Program-made: the position numbers and the translations under genes
The notes under the pieces: model-generated
Database searches by the model: none
What the model was told of the DNA's origin: nothing
The model's input: the letters and a program-made list of their open reading frames with translations, nothing else
NCBI GenBank assembly: GCA_037576215.1
Contig: JBANDB010000003.1
Span: 7,812,001-7,876,000, forward strand
Origin: Armillaria gallica
Lineage: Eukaryota; Basidiomycota; Agaricomycetes; Agaricales; Physalacriaceae
Length of the DNA: 64,000 bases
Direction: 5' to 3'
Shown here: piece after piece, positions 23,270 to 34,479 of the stretch
Layout of the letters: every line of letters begins with the position of its first letter
Numbering within the stretch: the stretch's first letter is position 1

Positions 23270-23334
23270 CCCCTTTGGTAGCGCATCAGTCTACACGAAG
23301 GAATTGACTAGGTTCGATTCCTAGTGGAGTGGTT
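23270..23334 (+). repeat. elongator tRNA-Met-like module
   Basis: CCTTTGGTAGCGCATCAGTC then TTGACTAGGTTCGATTCC. Same family as 18750 and 32777. Confidence 0.65.
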
Positions 23335-23629
23335 AACCATGGCCGGACTTACTTTCATTGATTCCTCACGCCAAGTTGAACCTTGAGCATTCGACGAAGA
23401 GCGACTAGAAAAGCAAGCTTACTTCGTAGGCTATAACATAATCTGAACTTAGCCGGCAGCTTACCTTTTAATGTCGGTGTCATCCACGATGATACATGCT
23501 ACACGTACCAACGATTTACAATGCGCTGCTCTTTGATTTCCGGGAATTCTGACGTATATGAAACATCGGTGCGATGACGACCGACTTGTAGTATACCAAG
23601 AATGGAATGTGCATCAATATATGCTATGG

Positions 23630-23636
23630 TATAAAA
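23630..23636 (+). promoter_or_regulatory. TATA box of the small gene
   Basis: TATAAAA, 75 nt upstream of the ATG at 23711, with a CA-rich leader of the kind seen in fungal 5' UTRs. Confidence 0.45.
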
Positions 23637-23710
23637 GGCGGCGCATGAGGTGCGTATTTACTCACTACACTACTACTCTATTCAAACCACCCACCGAACA
23701 CACTGCAGAC

Positions 23711-24184
23711 ATGCAATTCAGCATTTTCCAGCACCTTCGAGCCATCTCTACGTCTGCATGGTACGTATCATCCTATTTACTATCTGCATCTCAGTGCTCA
23801 CAGTCTCTTTCGCAGTGGAGGTACATCCAGGTTCACGGTTTGATCGCTTTTTGTTTTTCCTCGTACTGAATGTTGGTCAGTCCTTCGATGTCAAGACAAG
23901 GGTACGCGAGTTCTGCACTGGCAAGATGTCCCACTCAATATCTCATAGATACGTTCCTCTTGGACCCCCGACTCACAGTAACGGAGGCTCCAGCGGAATC
24001 GGAGGAGGAGCCACTCAGAAGCCGAAGCCCGGTACCGGTAGTGGAGGACAAACTAACAGCAGTGCAGGCTCTACGAAAAATAGCAAGTAAAGGGACCGGC
24101 GTAAAACCGCCGCTACAGGGATTGGTATTGGTACCGGCACAAGGTTCACAGCCCTGCCATGGCGTGCCGTGTGCTGGGGTATGA
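23711..24184 (+). CDS. small hypothetical gene with one or two introns
   Basis: A TATA box and CA-rich leader precede an ATG in good context (GCAGACATGC). The first exon encodes a short start (MQFSIFQHL...) and ends at 23760 before GTACGT. A 120-nt intron (23761-23880, ending GGTCAG) keeps the frame and leads into an open stretch rich in Pro, Glu and Ser to the stop at 24184; a two-intron model with a 5-nt exon is also possible. A shorter glycine-rich reading ending at 24090 exists in another frame, so the product is unsure. I do not recognise the protein. It is divergent in position from the P450 on the other strand. Confidence 0.35.
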
Positions 24185-24494
24185 ATTTATTGTGTTCTTC
24201 TGGTACGGGTGAGTTCTAATTTTGTCGTTAGTCGTCTAAATTCAAGGTTTGCCTTTCAGAGGTTCCCTGCTAGATATGCGAGTCTCGTCTGTAAGATATT
24301 GGGCCCGCATTACACAAAGCAAGGCTCGATGACCTTCTTCCAGCATCATTCGGCTCCTTAATTTTTGGCGTTGTTATCAGGTATCAGAGCCGCGCATATT
24401 GTAGATGGATTATAGGCTGCCTCCATTGGAGGAATAGTATGCCGATTCTGGTAAACATACGTCACAACTATCATTAGAGCCAGCCTCTCAATAG

Positions 24495-26873
24495 TCAGAC
24501 CTGCTTATTGAGAGGGGTAACAAGCAGCGGTACCTGCGGTCCTTCATCCGCCTTCCCCGGAACGATGGGGATCAGAATAAGATTTGCGGGACCATGCTGC
24601 AACTCCGGTGCACCCTTCGGAATGCTGAATTCAAAATTACTGAGAAGTTCTGTGACCACTGATTGCATCTCCATGACGCTGTTAAGTAGTGAGGGTCGAA
24701 TCAATTAGTTAGTTCGTCAATGCTCACGCAAACCGCCACCTATTGATACGAGATAGTTGAAGTTAAGGTTGATCCATCGGTTCTGAGGCATTAATACTCA
24801 CCCAAGACACCCACGAATACCACCGCCTGTTGTTAAAATTGTGAGGTAATCAACAAAGGATCTCAAACGAAGACATGTTGTTCTTACTGAAAGTCATCCT
24901 ATCAAGGGACGGGATTAGCGGTCTAGTACTTTTGCACCAGAGACACGATCTTACAAGTTCGCATAGGCCCCAAGAGATTCCTGCTGTATCCCACGATCTT
25001 CAAGGAACCGGCAAGGATTCCATTCTGCAGCATCATCGCCCCAAACCGATGGAAGGCTAGGTAAAACTAATCACAAGGTTGCCCTGGATATAATCAGACT
25101 GAACTCGCCGATTATAGGTGTACACAGAGGCGGAGATAACTTGACCCTTAGAAATAGGGATTTCTGAACATGATTGGCCATCCGAAGTGATGATAGGCTC
25201 AGCTAGCGGTAGGACATCGTCCTGAGACGCTTCACGAAGGAGGACATACAAAAAAGGATGGTACCGGAGAACTTCCTGTGATTGGGCCAATCGTCGTCAA
25301 CTACACCTCACAATATTATAAAACGATGTCGCACTTTAATAACAGCGTTGAGCCAAACCATCGCATCGTAGTCGTCCCAAGTAAGCGCCCCAGGAGCATT
25401 TGATTTAGCTATGGCTATCTCCTCGCGTACTGTCATTTGAACGTCAGGATGGCGACTCAGCTCATAGAGAAGCCAGGCAATAGTGCTCGCAGTCGTGTCA
25501 TGACCTGCTATGATGAATGTACTATCCCACTTACTCAGCTCAATGAAGTAGACGAGGGTGGAAGAGGCCTACGCTAGCTGGGAGTCAATTTCTGCGTCGC
25601 TCATCTTCTTCTTCGCGTCATTGGAGAGATGAGACATCGCTGGTTCATGATGAGAAATGACTGGTATTGGTGGAACATGTCCCACATACCGAGAACATTA
25701 ACGATGTCCTTCTCAGATGGATTGGGATCATTGGCTACTTCGATCAGTTGTTTCTCGAAGATAGACCGGGATACTTTCGTAGCAGTGTCTTTAAACCGCT
25801 TCAGTCGCATAACAGCTCTGCTAGGCATCCGCTTGAGAAGGAAAAGAACCCATTCCGGAAGTATGCGCCAGAGCGCGATGAACAAAAGCTCCCATTTCTT
25901 CGGCCACATCTGAGCTTCACCGCTATTAAAAACGAGTAGGTAAGACATACCCCAAATGAAGTGGGTTAAACCTACGCGATATTGTCAAGCGCCGCCATCA
26001 GCTCGGTTTGTCCATCGTTAATGGAATCGAATTTATATCTGAAAGAGGCTGGCGGTTCGATTGTAAATTAATTTGAAGATCAATGAGTGCTAGATGAATC
26101 CTCACTGATGCCTATGATGTCTAGCGCGATTTTGCTTGTCCATTGAAGGACGTTGACCTCTTTTCCTTCCCCGACATACTCGCTAGTCTTCTCTATAAGC
26201 TAGAGCGTTCAAATGAGCTAATGTCGTGGAAGCCGGCGTACCTCCGTACCTTCAGGGCAGATGCCTGGAAGACTTTCATAAATAGTCGCAGCTGGGATGC
26301 AGCAAAAGCAGGACCGAGAATTTTCCGCTGTCGTTGGTGGACACTACCTAGAGCTTCAATCAAACAAAGAACATTAGCAACGCAGAGCCCGTTCGCATAC
26401 CATCAACAGTAGCTATGCCTTGTCCCACGGCTGTGTCTGACAGGAAACGGAAATCTCTTGTCTTTGGGAATCGGTATCCAGACGAATGAAAAATGTACTG
26501 CAACACCTTTGGGTCAGCGACGAACAAAATGTCTTGCTGTCATAGAAGTCAGAGCCATTGCACAAAGATAGACAAAAGTTCTGACCCCGAAGCACCCTCC
26601 CGTGCGATATACGGTGCCGTACTGCTGATACCATTCCATCTCCAGGTCGCCTACATGCTGACGACTACGAAGGAGGTATTCATGACCTGATAGCTATTAT
26701 TTAGAGTAAAGCTTAGACAGCTGAGTCACTCTGAGCAAACCTAATAAGAATGAAGGACACGGCGGTCCGCGAATCTTTCGAATCGCGTATCTGTGCTTCC
26801 AGAGGCGCAGAGAGACAGCAACGAGCAGATAGGTAATCGCAGGGATAACAAAGTAGTAGAGAGCAGGCAACAT
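24495..26873 (-). CDS. cytochrome P450 monooxygenase, 15 exons, 540 aa
   Basis: Second intact P450, unlike the first in sequence and exon layout. Exons by eye: 26873-26741, 26686-26586, 26536-26401, 26347-26250, 26190-26106, 26048-25976, 25922-25690, 25639-25573, 25521-25335, 25275-25100, 25056-24955, 24898-24888, 24826-24802, 24739-24728, 24678-24495. They join in phase to 541 codons with the stop. Membrane helix at residues 3-24, then RGPPCPSFLLG. I-helix AGHDTTAS (314-321), ExxR E372-R375, WNPCRF (442-447) and haem loop FSGGIRGCLG with the cysteine at 474. Exons 12 and 14 are only 11 and 12 nt; exon 13 (25 nt) holds the haem cysteine. The type recalls basidiomycete P450s of the CYP5150/CYP512 kind, not assignable by eye. 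It sits alone between repeats; substrate unknown. Confidence 0.88.
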
Positions 26874-28237
26874 TTCGCAGGGCTTTGACAGAGGGTGATT
26901 GAGAGGACGCCATTAAAAGCGGCCTCAAATAAGAGGACCCGTTTGAGCCAATCGTGAAGTTCTCAAATTTGGCGAAGTATCCGATCAGGTGTAAGAACCC
27001 CTAGAAAACGGCCCCGTCAAGGAGCGATGCCTGTGTCAGGACGCTTGAATCAGCCACAGGTTGTTCCCTTCAGTATTCCTTTTCAATACATTGTACCCAG
27101 TGAACTCACGTGAAGATACTTAATCGATGTGTATTTTGATCGATTGTACTAGAGAAACTCTACGAAACGGCCCTGCAAGATAACGAAACATATGACAAGG
27201 TAATAACACGGAGATGCATGAGGGTTCGTATCTCATTCAACGTGTGTAGGCCTTTTCTGCAAGGAGGGAAGAAGACTCCGTGGGCTTAGCCTTCACTTCG
27301 CCGGGTTTAGGTCTCCTGCTCATAGAAATGATTCTAAATGGCTATTTGTACATGATTGTCAGCACTGAAGAACATCCGCGCGAATCAAGCAAAGGACTCA
27401 CTAGGGTTCATTCATTTCCGCCCGTCGCAACATTCCGGTATCATTTCAAAAACAATGACATCAGTGTGTACTCCGTAGCAGGCTAGCAGCCCATCGCGCC
27501 ATCGGGGACAACAATGAGGTGCTCATTTGCTCCCGGGTCCATAGAAGTTAACCAGGAATAGTGAGATTTCACGCGACTGGAAACGGGATGGCATAGATCA
27601 ACCTTGCTTCTAACCCTATGTAAATTGAACTCAGGATGATCACTGTATAGGACAATGGCCTAGGTCTTCAGTCGTGAGTGAACTAAACTGAATTCGCGGG
27701 GTCAAAGCAGTAGTAACGTACTCCCACTACAAAAAGTCGGCTCCGTTGAACGTCCTATCTACGGTCGAAGCCGTGAGCTAGGATGCTAATTCAGATTCAG
27801 TTAAATCAACCTCTTCAAGCATGGCAAAACGTACCGATGTTGTCCTCTGCGTCGATTATGGCCATACGGCTGAGTATCTGTGACGGATACAAGGTCGGCT
27901 GTACTATGGCTGGCGGCCGCGCATCGCATCAACTTTGAAAGGGACAGATAAAGGACGTCGGAGTTCAAATCATATTAATTCGGCCCGGAGCCATGTATGC
28001 CGTTACCTTGCCGAAGCCCTTGCTTTGAAATTTGAGCGAGTTCTAAGGAGTCAGCTTCGCTGATCTGGCTTGCAAATTATTGTGATTTGAATGCCATACA
28101 CTCCAGCTGTTAGGATGTTAGTCACTAGGTAGACAAACTCACGAAGAGCCTTCTCTGCCTGTGCGCTGTATTTATACTATTTACTTCCTAATACATTCTC
28201 TTTCTACCCATTTTCTCCGGATTCTCCCTTACTAAGC
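26874..28237. other. intergenic, nothing recognised
   Basis: About 1.4 kb with only short unsupported ORFs (for example 27280-27486). It must contain the promoter of the minus-strand P450, but I see no clear TATA or CCAAT element to name. Confidence 0.4.
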
Positions 28238-28650
28238 ATGCCGAGACATGCCGTATCACCGCAACGCAAATCAAGTCTTCTTCCACCCAACTTCCACCCT
28301 GATTATGTGTTTACATCATCACACAGCTCGCTCTCATTAAGGGCTAAGTAAAGAGTACTTGAAGCTTGCTCGAAGCCTCTCAAAGCACTCACGACTTTCG
28401 GATTTCCGATCAGAAGGGCCATATCCGAGACGAGCCTTCCCTTCTACTTCCATCATTGAATCCTGCTGCGCGTTTTTTTTTGGTTCTTATGTATGATGGT
28501 GGTAGTACCCACGGCCGTGGCAACATTCAGCTCAGTTATCAACAAAACAGGATATAAGACCTAGGTCTCGAGGGCTGTTTGTTCTGCTTGTTCGAATTGT
28601 ACTAACACGCTTTCTGCAGGTATCGGGCCCAGCAGTGATGCTTGAGCGAG
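28238..28650 (+). pseudogene. possible truncated gene, unknown
   Basis: A TATA-like stretch (GTATTTATACTATTTAC at about 28166) and a pyrimidine-rich leader precede ATG 28238, which opens 37 codons. A branch-point-like TACTAAC and a good acceptor (TTTCTGCAG) lie at 28600-28620, and a donor (GAG|GTAAGT) at about 28650. Copy C of the composite repeat begins about 90 nt further on, so a gene may have been cut off by it. No domain recognised. Confidence 0.25.
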
Positions 28651-28901
28651 GTAAGTTCTTCGCTCGATAACGACATTTTGTTCCCCCGCGCTAATTGATT
28701 TCTACCTGTTAAGACCGTGCACTAGACAGCCTACTTACTTGCTACTTGTGCATATCGATACGGTCTTGAATTGCAAGATCCATTGATTTCCTCCTGTCCG
28801 AAGCATTAGTGCCAGCGAGTTTTCATTTGCGATTGCTGGTAATCGAGCTTGATCATAGCATAGATGAGATAGGGAAAAGCACTTACAACGATGATTTATT
28901 A

Positions 28902-28962
28902 CCTCTCTGGTGGTGAAACGGTTAACCACGCAAGCCGGGTTTGATTCCCAGCAAGGGTCTAA
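28902..28962 (+). repeat. tRNA-like module
   Basis: CCTCTCTGGTGGTGAAACGG, then CCGGGTTTGATTCCCAGC. Same as 19255. Confidence 0.6.
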
Positions 28963-29030
28963 TAGCTGAGATGTTTTACATCTTAATTCATGTAACAAAG
29001 TATAAATACCACCCTTTGGCTGCCATCTCA

Positions 29031-29099
29031 CCTCTCCGGTGGTGCAGCGGCGAGCGGATGTACTAAGCAAGCTAGGTTCGAGTCCCAGGAAGAGAGTAT
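29031..29099 (+). repeat. tRNA-like module with T-run
   Basis: CCTCTCCGGTGGTGCAGCGG, then CTAGGTTCGAGTCCCAGGAA. CACTTTTTGTGATGCC follows at about 29120. Confidence 0.65.
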
Positions 29100-29361
29100 T
29101 TCGATGTAAATGGACACTTTTTGTGATGCCTGTCGAATAACACCGGACTGAGGCAGTTTCAATATGATTCATCACTGTGCGATGTGTTAGGGGAATGCAA
29201 TCCTCGCCTTTTCTGCTAGTCTGCTAGAAGGAAGAAGCACGATACAGAGCCTCCAGCGCTTTGATTCATGCTAGCGGCAAGTTTCCGTTGTAATTCACTG
29301 GTAATCTGTATTGTAATTTGATGAGCAATGGATACAACCACATTCTCACGCACTACATACA

Positions 29362-29425
29362 TCCTCTATACTGTTGTGGCTAGTTCATGCCCTAGGCATC
29401 CGGGTTCAACTCCCGCTGAGAGGCT
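29362..29425 (+). repeat. tRNA-like module
   Basis: CTGTTGTGGCTAGTTCATGC, then CCGGGTTCAACTCCCGCTG. Same as 19720. Confidence 0.6.
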
Positions 29426-29639
29426 AACACTCCCCTGCTACCTTTTCTTTTCCTGAGGCTAAACCCGCCTCAGAAAGAGGTTTCGATACTTGACTTTTTA
29501 CTTACTCACAGATAGGCATAGGTCAAATCCACATATTATTAGAACCGTGTCCCGGTTTACTGTTCACTGCCCATTCTTAGGGAACAACTTGCATACAGAG
29601 GAAAAATAAATTGACCACTTTCCGGTATATTCCAGCACT

Positions 29640-29699
29640 GATCTAGACGAGAGTCGAACCCGCCCTAACCAAAGATGTTTTACCATTAATCCAGACCAT
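29640..29699 (-). repeat. tRNA-like module (minus strand)
   Basis: Reverse strand: GGATTAATGGTAAAACATC, then GGCGGGTTCGACTCTCG. Same as 19995. Confidence 0.6.
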
Positions 29700-31312
29700 T
29701 GTCTTGCTTGCTATGCGAACACATTCAATAGAACCCATAGTCACATGGAAAGAAGAGACCGCCTCGAATTCGCACCTCGAGAGGGTTCCGGTATAAAGGA
29801 GTTTATTCAACGGAGAACATAAAAATTAAGGTACTCGCAAGTTGGAAACATAGTACCTCGCCGCACTATGCGTCGTCAATTAGGTTCGCCAGAGATCATA
29901 GAAGGGAGATTCGCATACCTGGGAGCCTCGTTTGTGGCTGTAACTCGCCTGATAGTCTGCGGATTTCCCTCTCATGGGTTTAGTGGTGCTTGCTACTCTT
30001 GATAAGCCTTACTGAGAGAGAGACGCAGTGCAGGATGACGTATGAAATATTGTAGCGGCCGCCTCTTGACTCTACGGGAAGTTTGAGTTGGCGCTGGTAC
30101 GTACCACCCGTGAGTGATCTTCTGCTCCTTGGACAGAACATACCCGATCAGCGGGGAGCAGGGAGAAAGCTGAGGCAAGGCGTCGAAAAGGCATAGGGAA
30201 TGCAGCATGGAGGAAGATGTCATCTCGTGATGGGTGCACCTGCGCGTTCGTTCCGACAGGCTAGTGGGAGGAGCCAGCTCTCTTTTCGCCACTGCTACAT
30301 CCCTCCCGTTTCAGAAACAAAATTGGATGTATGCGTGTGATATGGGTGGGATGGCAGCAGAGGCGACGGAAGTGGGAGCTAGCAGTACGCCTGGCTGCAT
30401 GAGGGTACGGAGGTCTATACTTGCATGGAAGTGCTTATGTACCGCCTGGACTCTGTGATTGACGACAGATCGAATCGGCTTATAGAACATTGTCTGCTGC
30501 TATAAATGATGCGCTCCGACTCTCCGCCCGTCCTGCAGCACGGCTCCTCGTCGCTTCACCCCCAGTATCAAAGTCGGTTGGAGAAATAAATATTGAATGC
30601 TCCAGGTCTTGTTTGTTCCATCGACTCCCACTGAAACGACACCAATCCGAGGTAGCGCGTAGCCGGGAACTATGGATAGACCGTGCAGGGAGAGACGATA
30701 CGTGAAAATGCTGCGGCAGCCTAGGTGTTTTCTTATGGTCTCGAGAGCCTGATCAACGAGGGAAAATCACATAGGATGACGGTTCGCCCCCTCGTGGTCG
30801 CCGCCTATGATAGAGCATCACCTGCTATTATCAGTCAGTGGACTAACAGGCTGCGAGGGGTGTAAGTCAACATACCTGAGCTCCCTCTCATCAAACGCGC
30901 TCATGCAGTCCAAACATTGATGCTCGTGGATGTATGCGCGTCGCAGAACACTCGAGAGAACCCTAACCCACTCGCGCCGTTCCATCCAGACAGGCCTCTG
31001 GCACACGGATTTCACAGCTGGAAGAAGCCTGTCCTTACATCCTGCCGCTCCCTTTGATGTTTACAAAAACGCCGACAGTGCTCAATGGCTGCATCGATGG
31101 CACAGCAGTGGCGTTAGTGACGGTGGGGTCGGTATTCTTGTGTATGTCAAATTGGCCATAAATTGTTGATATCGGCTGCTGCTACTAATTAGACCTGACA
31201 GGGAATGAGTAGTATTCACGCACCGACCGAAAATCCCTCACTTAACGTATCCTGAAAATCAATGCTGAGCCGATGATGCCAAAGGGACGACGTGACGACG
31301 ACGCCGGAAGGA

Positions 31313-31338
31313 GCGGTAGCGGTAGCGGTAGCGGTCGA
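31313..31338 (+). repeat. short (GCGGTA)n-type tandem repeat
   Basis: Three to four units of GCGGTA in copy C; copies A and B have fewer or degenerate units at the same place. Confidence 0.6.
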
Positions 31339-31501
31339 CCAAGACACGCGAAAATTGGGGAGCTTGTACACACTGATGTGGAGGTCTGAGCTAACACATA
31401 GATACAGACATAAGACGACGTATCTGAGTTCCCTCCCGCAGTTCTGCTCTCTTTCCATTCACCCCGTTCTTGCACGGTCAAGGCAGGGTGGAGCTAGGTA
31501 C

Positions 31502-31873
31502 TACTGTACTATTTCGTTCAATTCGAACCTTGGTGTGACGTGTGACGCGTTTGGACCAATTCGAACGCTCGAACGGGGCATCGAGGGCATGTGACGGACC
31601 AAAAAATTCGGAGTCAGCTTCGATTGTACAGCTTTACGATGGAAATTTGGAATACTCTTCACCAAAGATCAACAAATTAGGCATTTCCAGTGAAAATTTC
31701 AAATTTTAGTCCAATTATGGCTTGGTTAGGGTGAATTTTTGGTTTTGGACTCGTGACGGGGTGCGAAATCAATTCGAACGAGCCTCCCGTGATGCGTGAC
31801 CAACAGTAGTTTTTCGTACTCGAACGGGGCCTTCGTGACGCGTGACGTTCGATTTGAACGAAATAGTACAGTA
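31502..31873. mobile_element. TA-flanked MITE, 368 bp (in copy C)
   Basis: Element 31504-31871 with TA duplications. Terminal inverted repeats match over CTGTACTATTTCGTTCAA and beyond with one mismatch in about 25. Copy B at about 21870 shows the empty site (GGTACTATCTTGAC). ACGCGT occurs twice. The CTGTACTATT terminus is shared with the MITE at 22323, so they belong to one family or superfamily. Confidence 0.85.
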
Positions 31874-32776
31874 TTTCAACCGCATGTGACAGCAGGCTAT
31901 AGAAAATCGTAATGGAGTCTGCGTCCAGTCTTCCTAGCATCGAGTTGATAGTCGGGAGGAGACGAGCTGGCTTTGAAGCGTCCAGGTGTGGTTTCGCAAT
32001 GGATAAGCCTGCTGGATAGAAGCCGTCTGTGGCTGACACCGAGAGAGGCGCGTAACGGACGTGTGGTCATAGGAGAAAAGCTGAAAGTGACGAACCCCGG
32101 CCTACGTGTCTTGCCATGACCTTCCGGCCCGATTGTCCCTTTTCCCGGTTTGCGTTCTCGGTCATTTTGTCGATACTTCAAGCTGACGTCCAAGCGAAAT
32201 TTTATCACACCATATCTCCCGACCACAGGCAGTAAGTCGAATCTCGAGTTTTCTGTGTTCCGCTGACTCTTAGCGGATTGTCTCTCATACTTAGGTCGCG
32301 TTCTGATGCAAATGTCCGTCAAGGATTAGTACAAACATATGCAGGTGGGTACGCGATATATTCTTTTTCCTCTGCTCTGAAACTGACTCTTCGACCCAGC
32401 GTCTTATAAGTATGTATGTCTCCACGAATGCATCGGAGATTCATAATCTGCTGAGAAAAAAAGTAGGCTTTGCTTTCTCGTGTCATTTTAGACCGGTTGA
32501 TCCTCCGGAGGCGGCACGTCGCTTGCAGCTCTCTTTTTCATAGGTGGTGTATTCACCCGTCCTCGGTTCAAAATCACTGTGCGCTAGAAGGTAATGCCAT
32601 CATCAGGAATGAGTACGCTTGCCGCTTGCCAATACCTTACATTTCTAGTTAAAGAGATGGCACGCCAACGAAGATGGTCACCCGCATTTTTGATGTTCGT
32701 GTTAAGCTTACATCTAAATCAAACAAGGCTCGCTCGGCATAGCAGCAATGAGCATTCCTAGTGAGTAAGTACTGAC

Positions 32777-32843
32777 TACTACTTTGGTAGCGCCTCAGTT
32801 TACGTGAAGGAATCGACTAGGTTCGATTCCTAGTGGGGTAGTT
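32777..32843 (+). repeat. elongator tRNA-Met-like module
   Basis: ACTTTGGTAGCGCCTCAGTT, then CGACTAGGTTCGATTCC. Confidence 0.65.
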
Positions 32844-32977
32844 AAACCACGGCCGGACTTACTTTTATTGATTCCTCATGTAAAGTTGAACCTTGAGCAT
32901 TGGACGGAGAGCGACTAGAAAAGCAAACTTACTGGTTAGACTATAACATAATCTGGACTTGACTCGTACGTACGTAT

Positions 32978-33041
32978 TGTTCTGTGACTTAGCGGTTGCA
33001 TCGTGCACCAATGTCCGGGTTTGACTCCCGAGGAATACAAT
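32978..33041 (+). repeat. tRNA-like module with T-run
   Basis: TTCTGTGACTTAGCGGTTGC, then CCGGGTTTGACTCCCGAGG; TTCTTTTTGTTGC follows at about 33057. Confidence 0.6.
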
Positions 33042-33364
33042 AGTGCTGTCGAGTATTCTTTTTGTTGCCAGACGAAGATACACGTCTGTGGGAGACCAGT
33101 TGGTCGTTTTGTACTCTCATGCTAACTCACATCTATATTTTGAAAGATAGTCACTCAGCGGCCTACTTAGGGAAAGAAACATTAATATGACTTTGAACGG
33201 CAAGATACACGAATTTCCTTGCGGTGGTCACTGGTCTGACATAAGAACAAACTGGGTCGAGAGTGAGCAGTTGCTTTACGCTTTAAAATATGAAGTGCGG
33301 CATCATACCTCTCCTAATAACGAGGAATTCCGACACTCACTTGCTCGAGACCATCTTGGGTATC

Positions 33365-34294
33365 CATTACTATGGGCGTAATAGCATGTAAAAATTCAGG
33401 CGGGGGCAAGTTGACCTTTTGTGGTCGCAAGTTACATGCAAGTGCACAACTTTGTGTCCTCCCGCGGGCCGCAAGTTGAGTGGCTTTTGTAAGGATATAC
33501 GCATCATCACCATAAACGTTAGGATAAGGTCTGGCCAGTGGGGACCGGGTTCTGAGCAGGAGTCGGAGCCGGTAGGACGACGTGCCGGACGTTGTTTTGT
33601 TTCGGCGCTTATTTAACACGAGTCTTGGCTCTGTGGGCCACTGTGTCCCGAACTCCTCAAGCGTATTCATCTCCTTTACCTATTTATTCATCTCCGTTTG
33701 ACGCGACGAATTTATATTTATTCCAATTTATTCCCCCTCGGTATCTAGTCTTTAGATTTGAGATTCATTAGTAGTGGGCTATCCTTGTGGGCTCAAATTC
33801 AACACACGCACGCAATTGTGCCTTGATATATGATTATATCTTAGAACTGGCTTATCTTTCAACACCGTCGAGACGGTCAATCCTAGATTGAAAAGTTCTA
33901 CACTATGCACATTGCACATTGCAGACTGCGAGCCGACGAGATATTGAGCTCAGTGAAATGCACTGAGAACGAAATTCTAATTTTTAGACAGTTAAAGAGT
34001 ATACGGTAGGACCGGCTGTACAACGTAGGTATCCTATTTCTTCCCTGACATTTAGAATTTATACTTTATTTATACAGTACAAGCAAATAAACAGTACCCA
34101 GCCGACAGGACAGAATCTACATATCACGGCTCTGATCCGATCTACAAAGTATAGCCAGCAGCAAACCTGTGTAAAATGTCCCTTAACTTGCGGGAGGATG
34201 CAGGCAAACTTGCACCCTAAAACCTAACTTGTGTCCGGAAAAAGTACACTTGCGCCTGTCCGATTTATTACACGCTATTACGCGCATACATTAC
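33365..34294. mobile_element. non-autonomous DNA transposon, 918 bp, long TIRs
   Basis: Element 33371-34288 between copies of CATTAC (33365-33370 and 34289-34294). The ends match in inverted orientation: left TATGGGCGTAATAGCATGTA, right (reversed) TATGCGCGTAATAGCGTGTA. Similarity extends imperfectly about 110 bp inward and includes repeated GCAAGT/ACTTGC motifs. No transposase ORF is present; the 64-aa ORF at 33187-33381 lies mostly outside. Superfamily not assigned. Confidence 0.75.
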
Positions 34295-34479
34295 TTAACC
34301 GCGGACGGTAATACTACAAGTTCTGATTAACAGATTTACACACCCTGATCGAAGACAACATGTAAACCATGTGGCTGACTGGAATGTAAAGCGAAGAAAA
34401 AAAAGGGAGGAAACTCCATCCCGTGTCCCTGATCTCGATCAACCCTCGTGCGTTCCAAGGTGAATGTAGGGTATGGCTT

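Larger units (their letters stand above)
19088..23430 (+). repeat. composite repeat copy B, about 4.3 kb
   Basis: Starts near TCTTGAATTGCAAGACTCAG (19111; copy C at 28762) and runs through five tRNA-like modules, the block at 20230-20420, the block at 20880-21000, the block at 21110-22300 and the Met-like module at 23270. It is longer than C at one point because of the MITE at 22323. No intact protein is encoded. On the minus strand several segments end in CTCAG|GTATGT-like splice-donor sequences. Confidence 0.8.
28735..33060 (+). repeat. composite repeat copy C, about 4.3 kb
   Basis: Colinear with copy B: same order of modules and blocks. It carries a 368-bp MITE (31504) that copy B lacks, and lacks the MITE that copy B has. 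CpG is well retained. Confidence 0.8.

Noticed and set aside
26041..26110. Frameshift in the second P450 at the exon 5-6 junction
   Set aside because: Using TTTCAG as acceptor breaks the frame, but the upstream acceptor GCCAG (exon from 26048) restores it and gives the expected TSFRYKFDS text.
31677..32322. Minus-strand ORFs of 120-141 aa in copy C as a real protein
   Set aside because: One runs into the MITE end, and the equivalent reading in copy B (21762-22169) differs in frame structure; similarity is at the DNA level.
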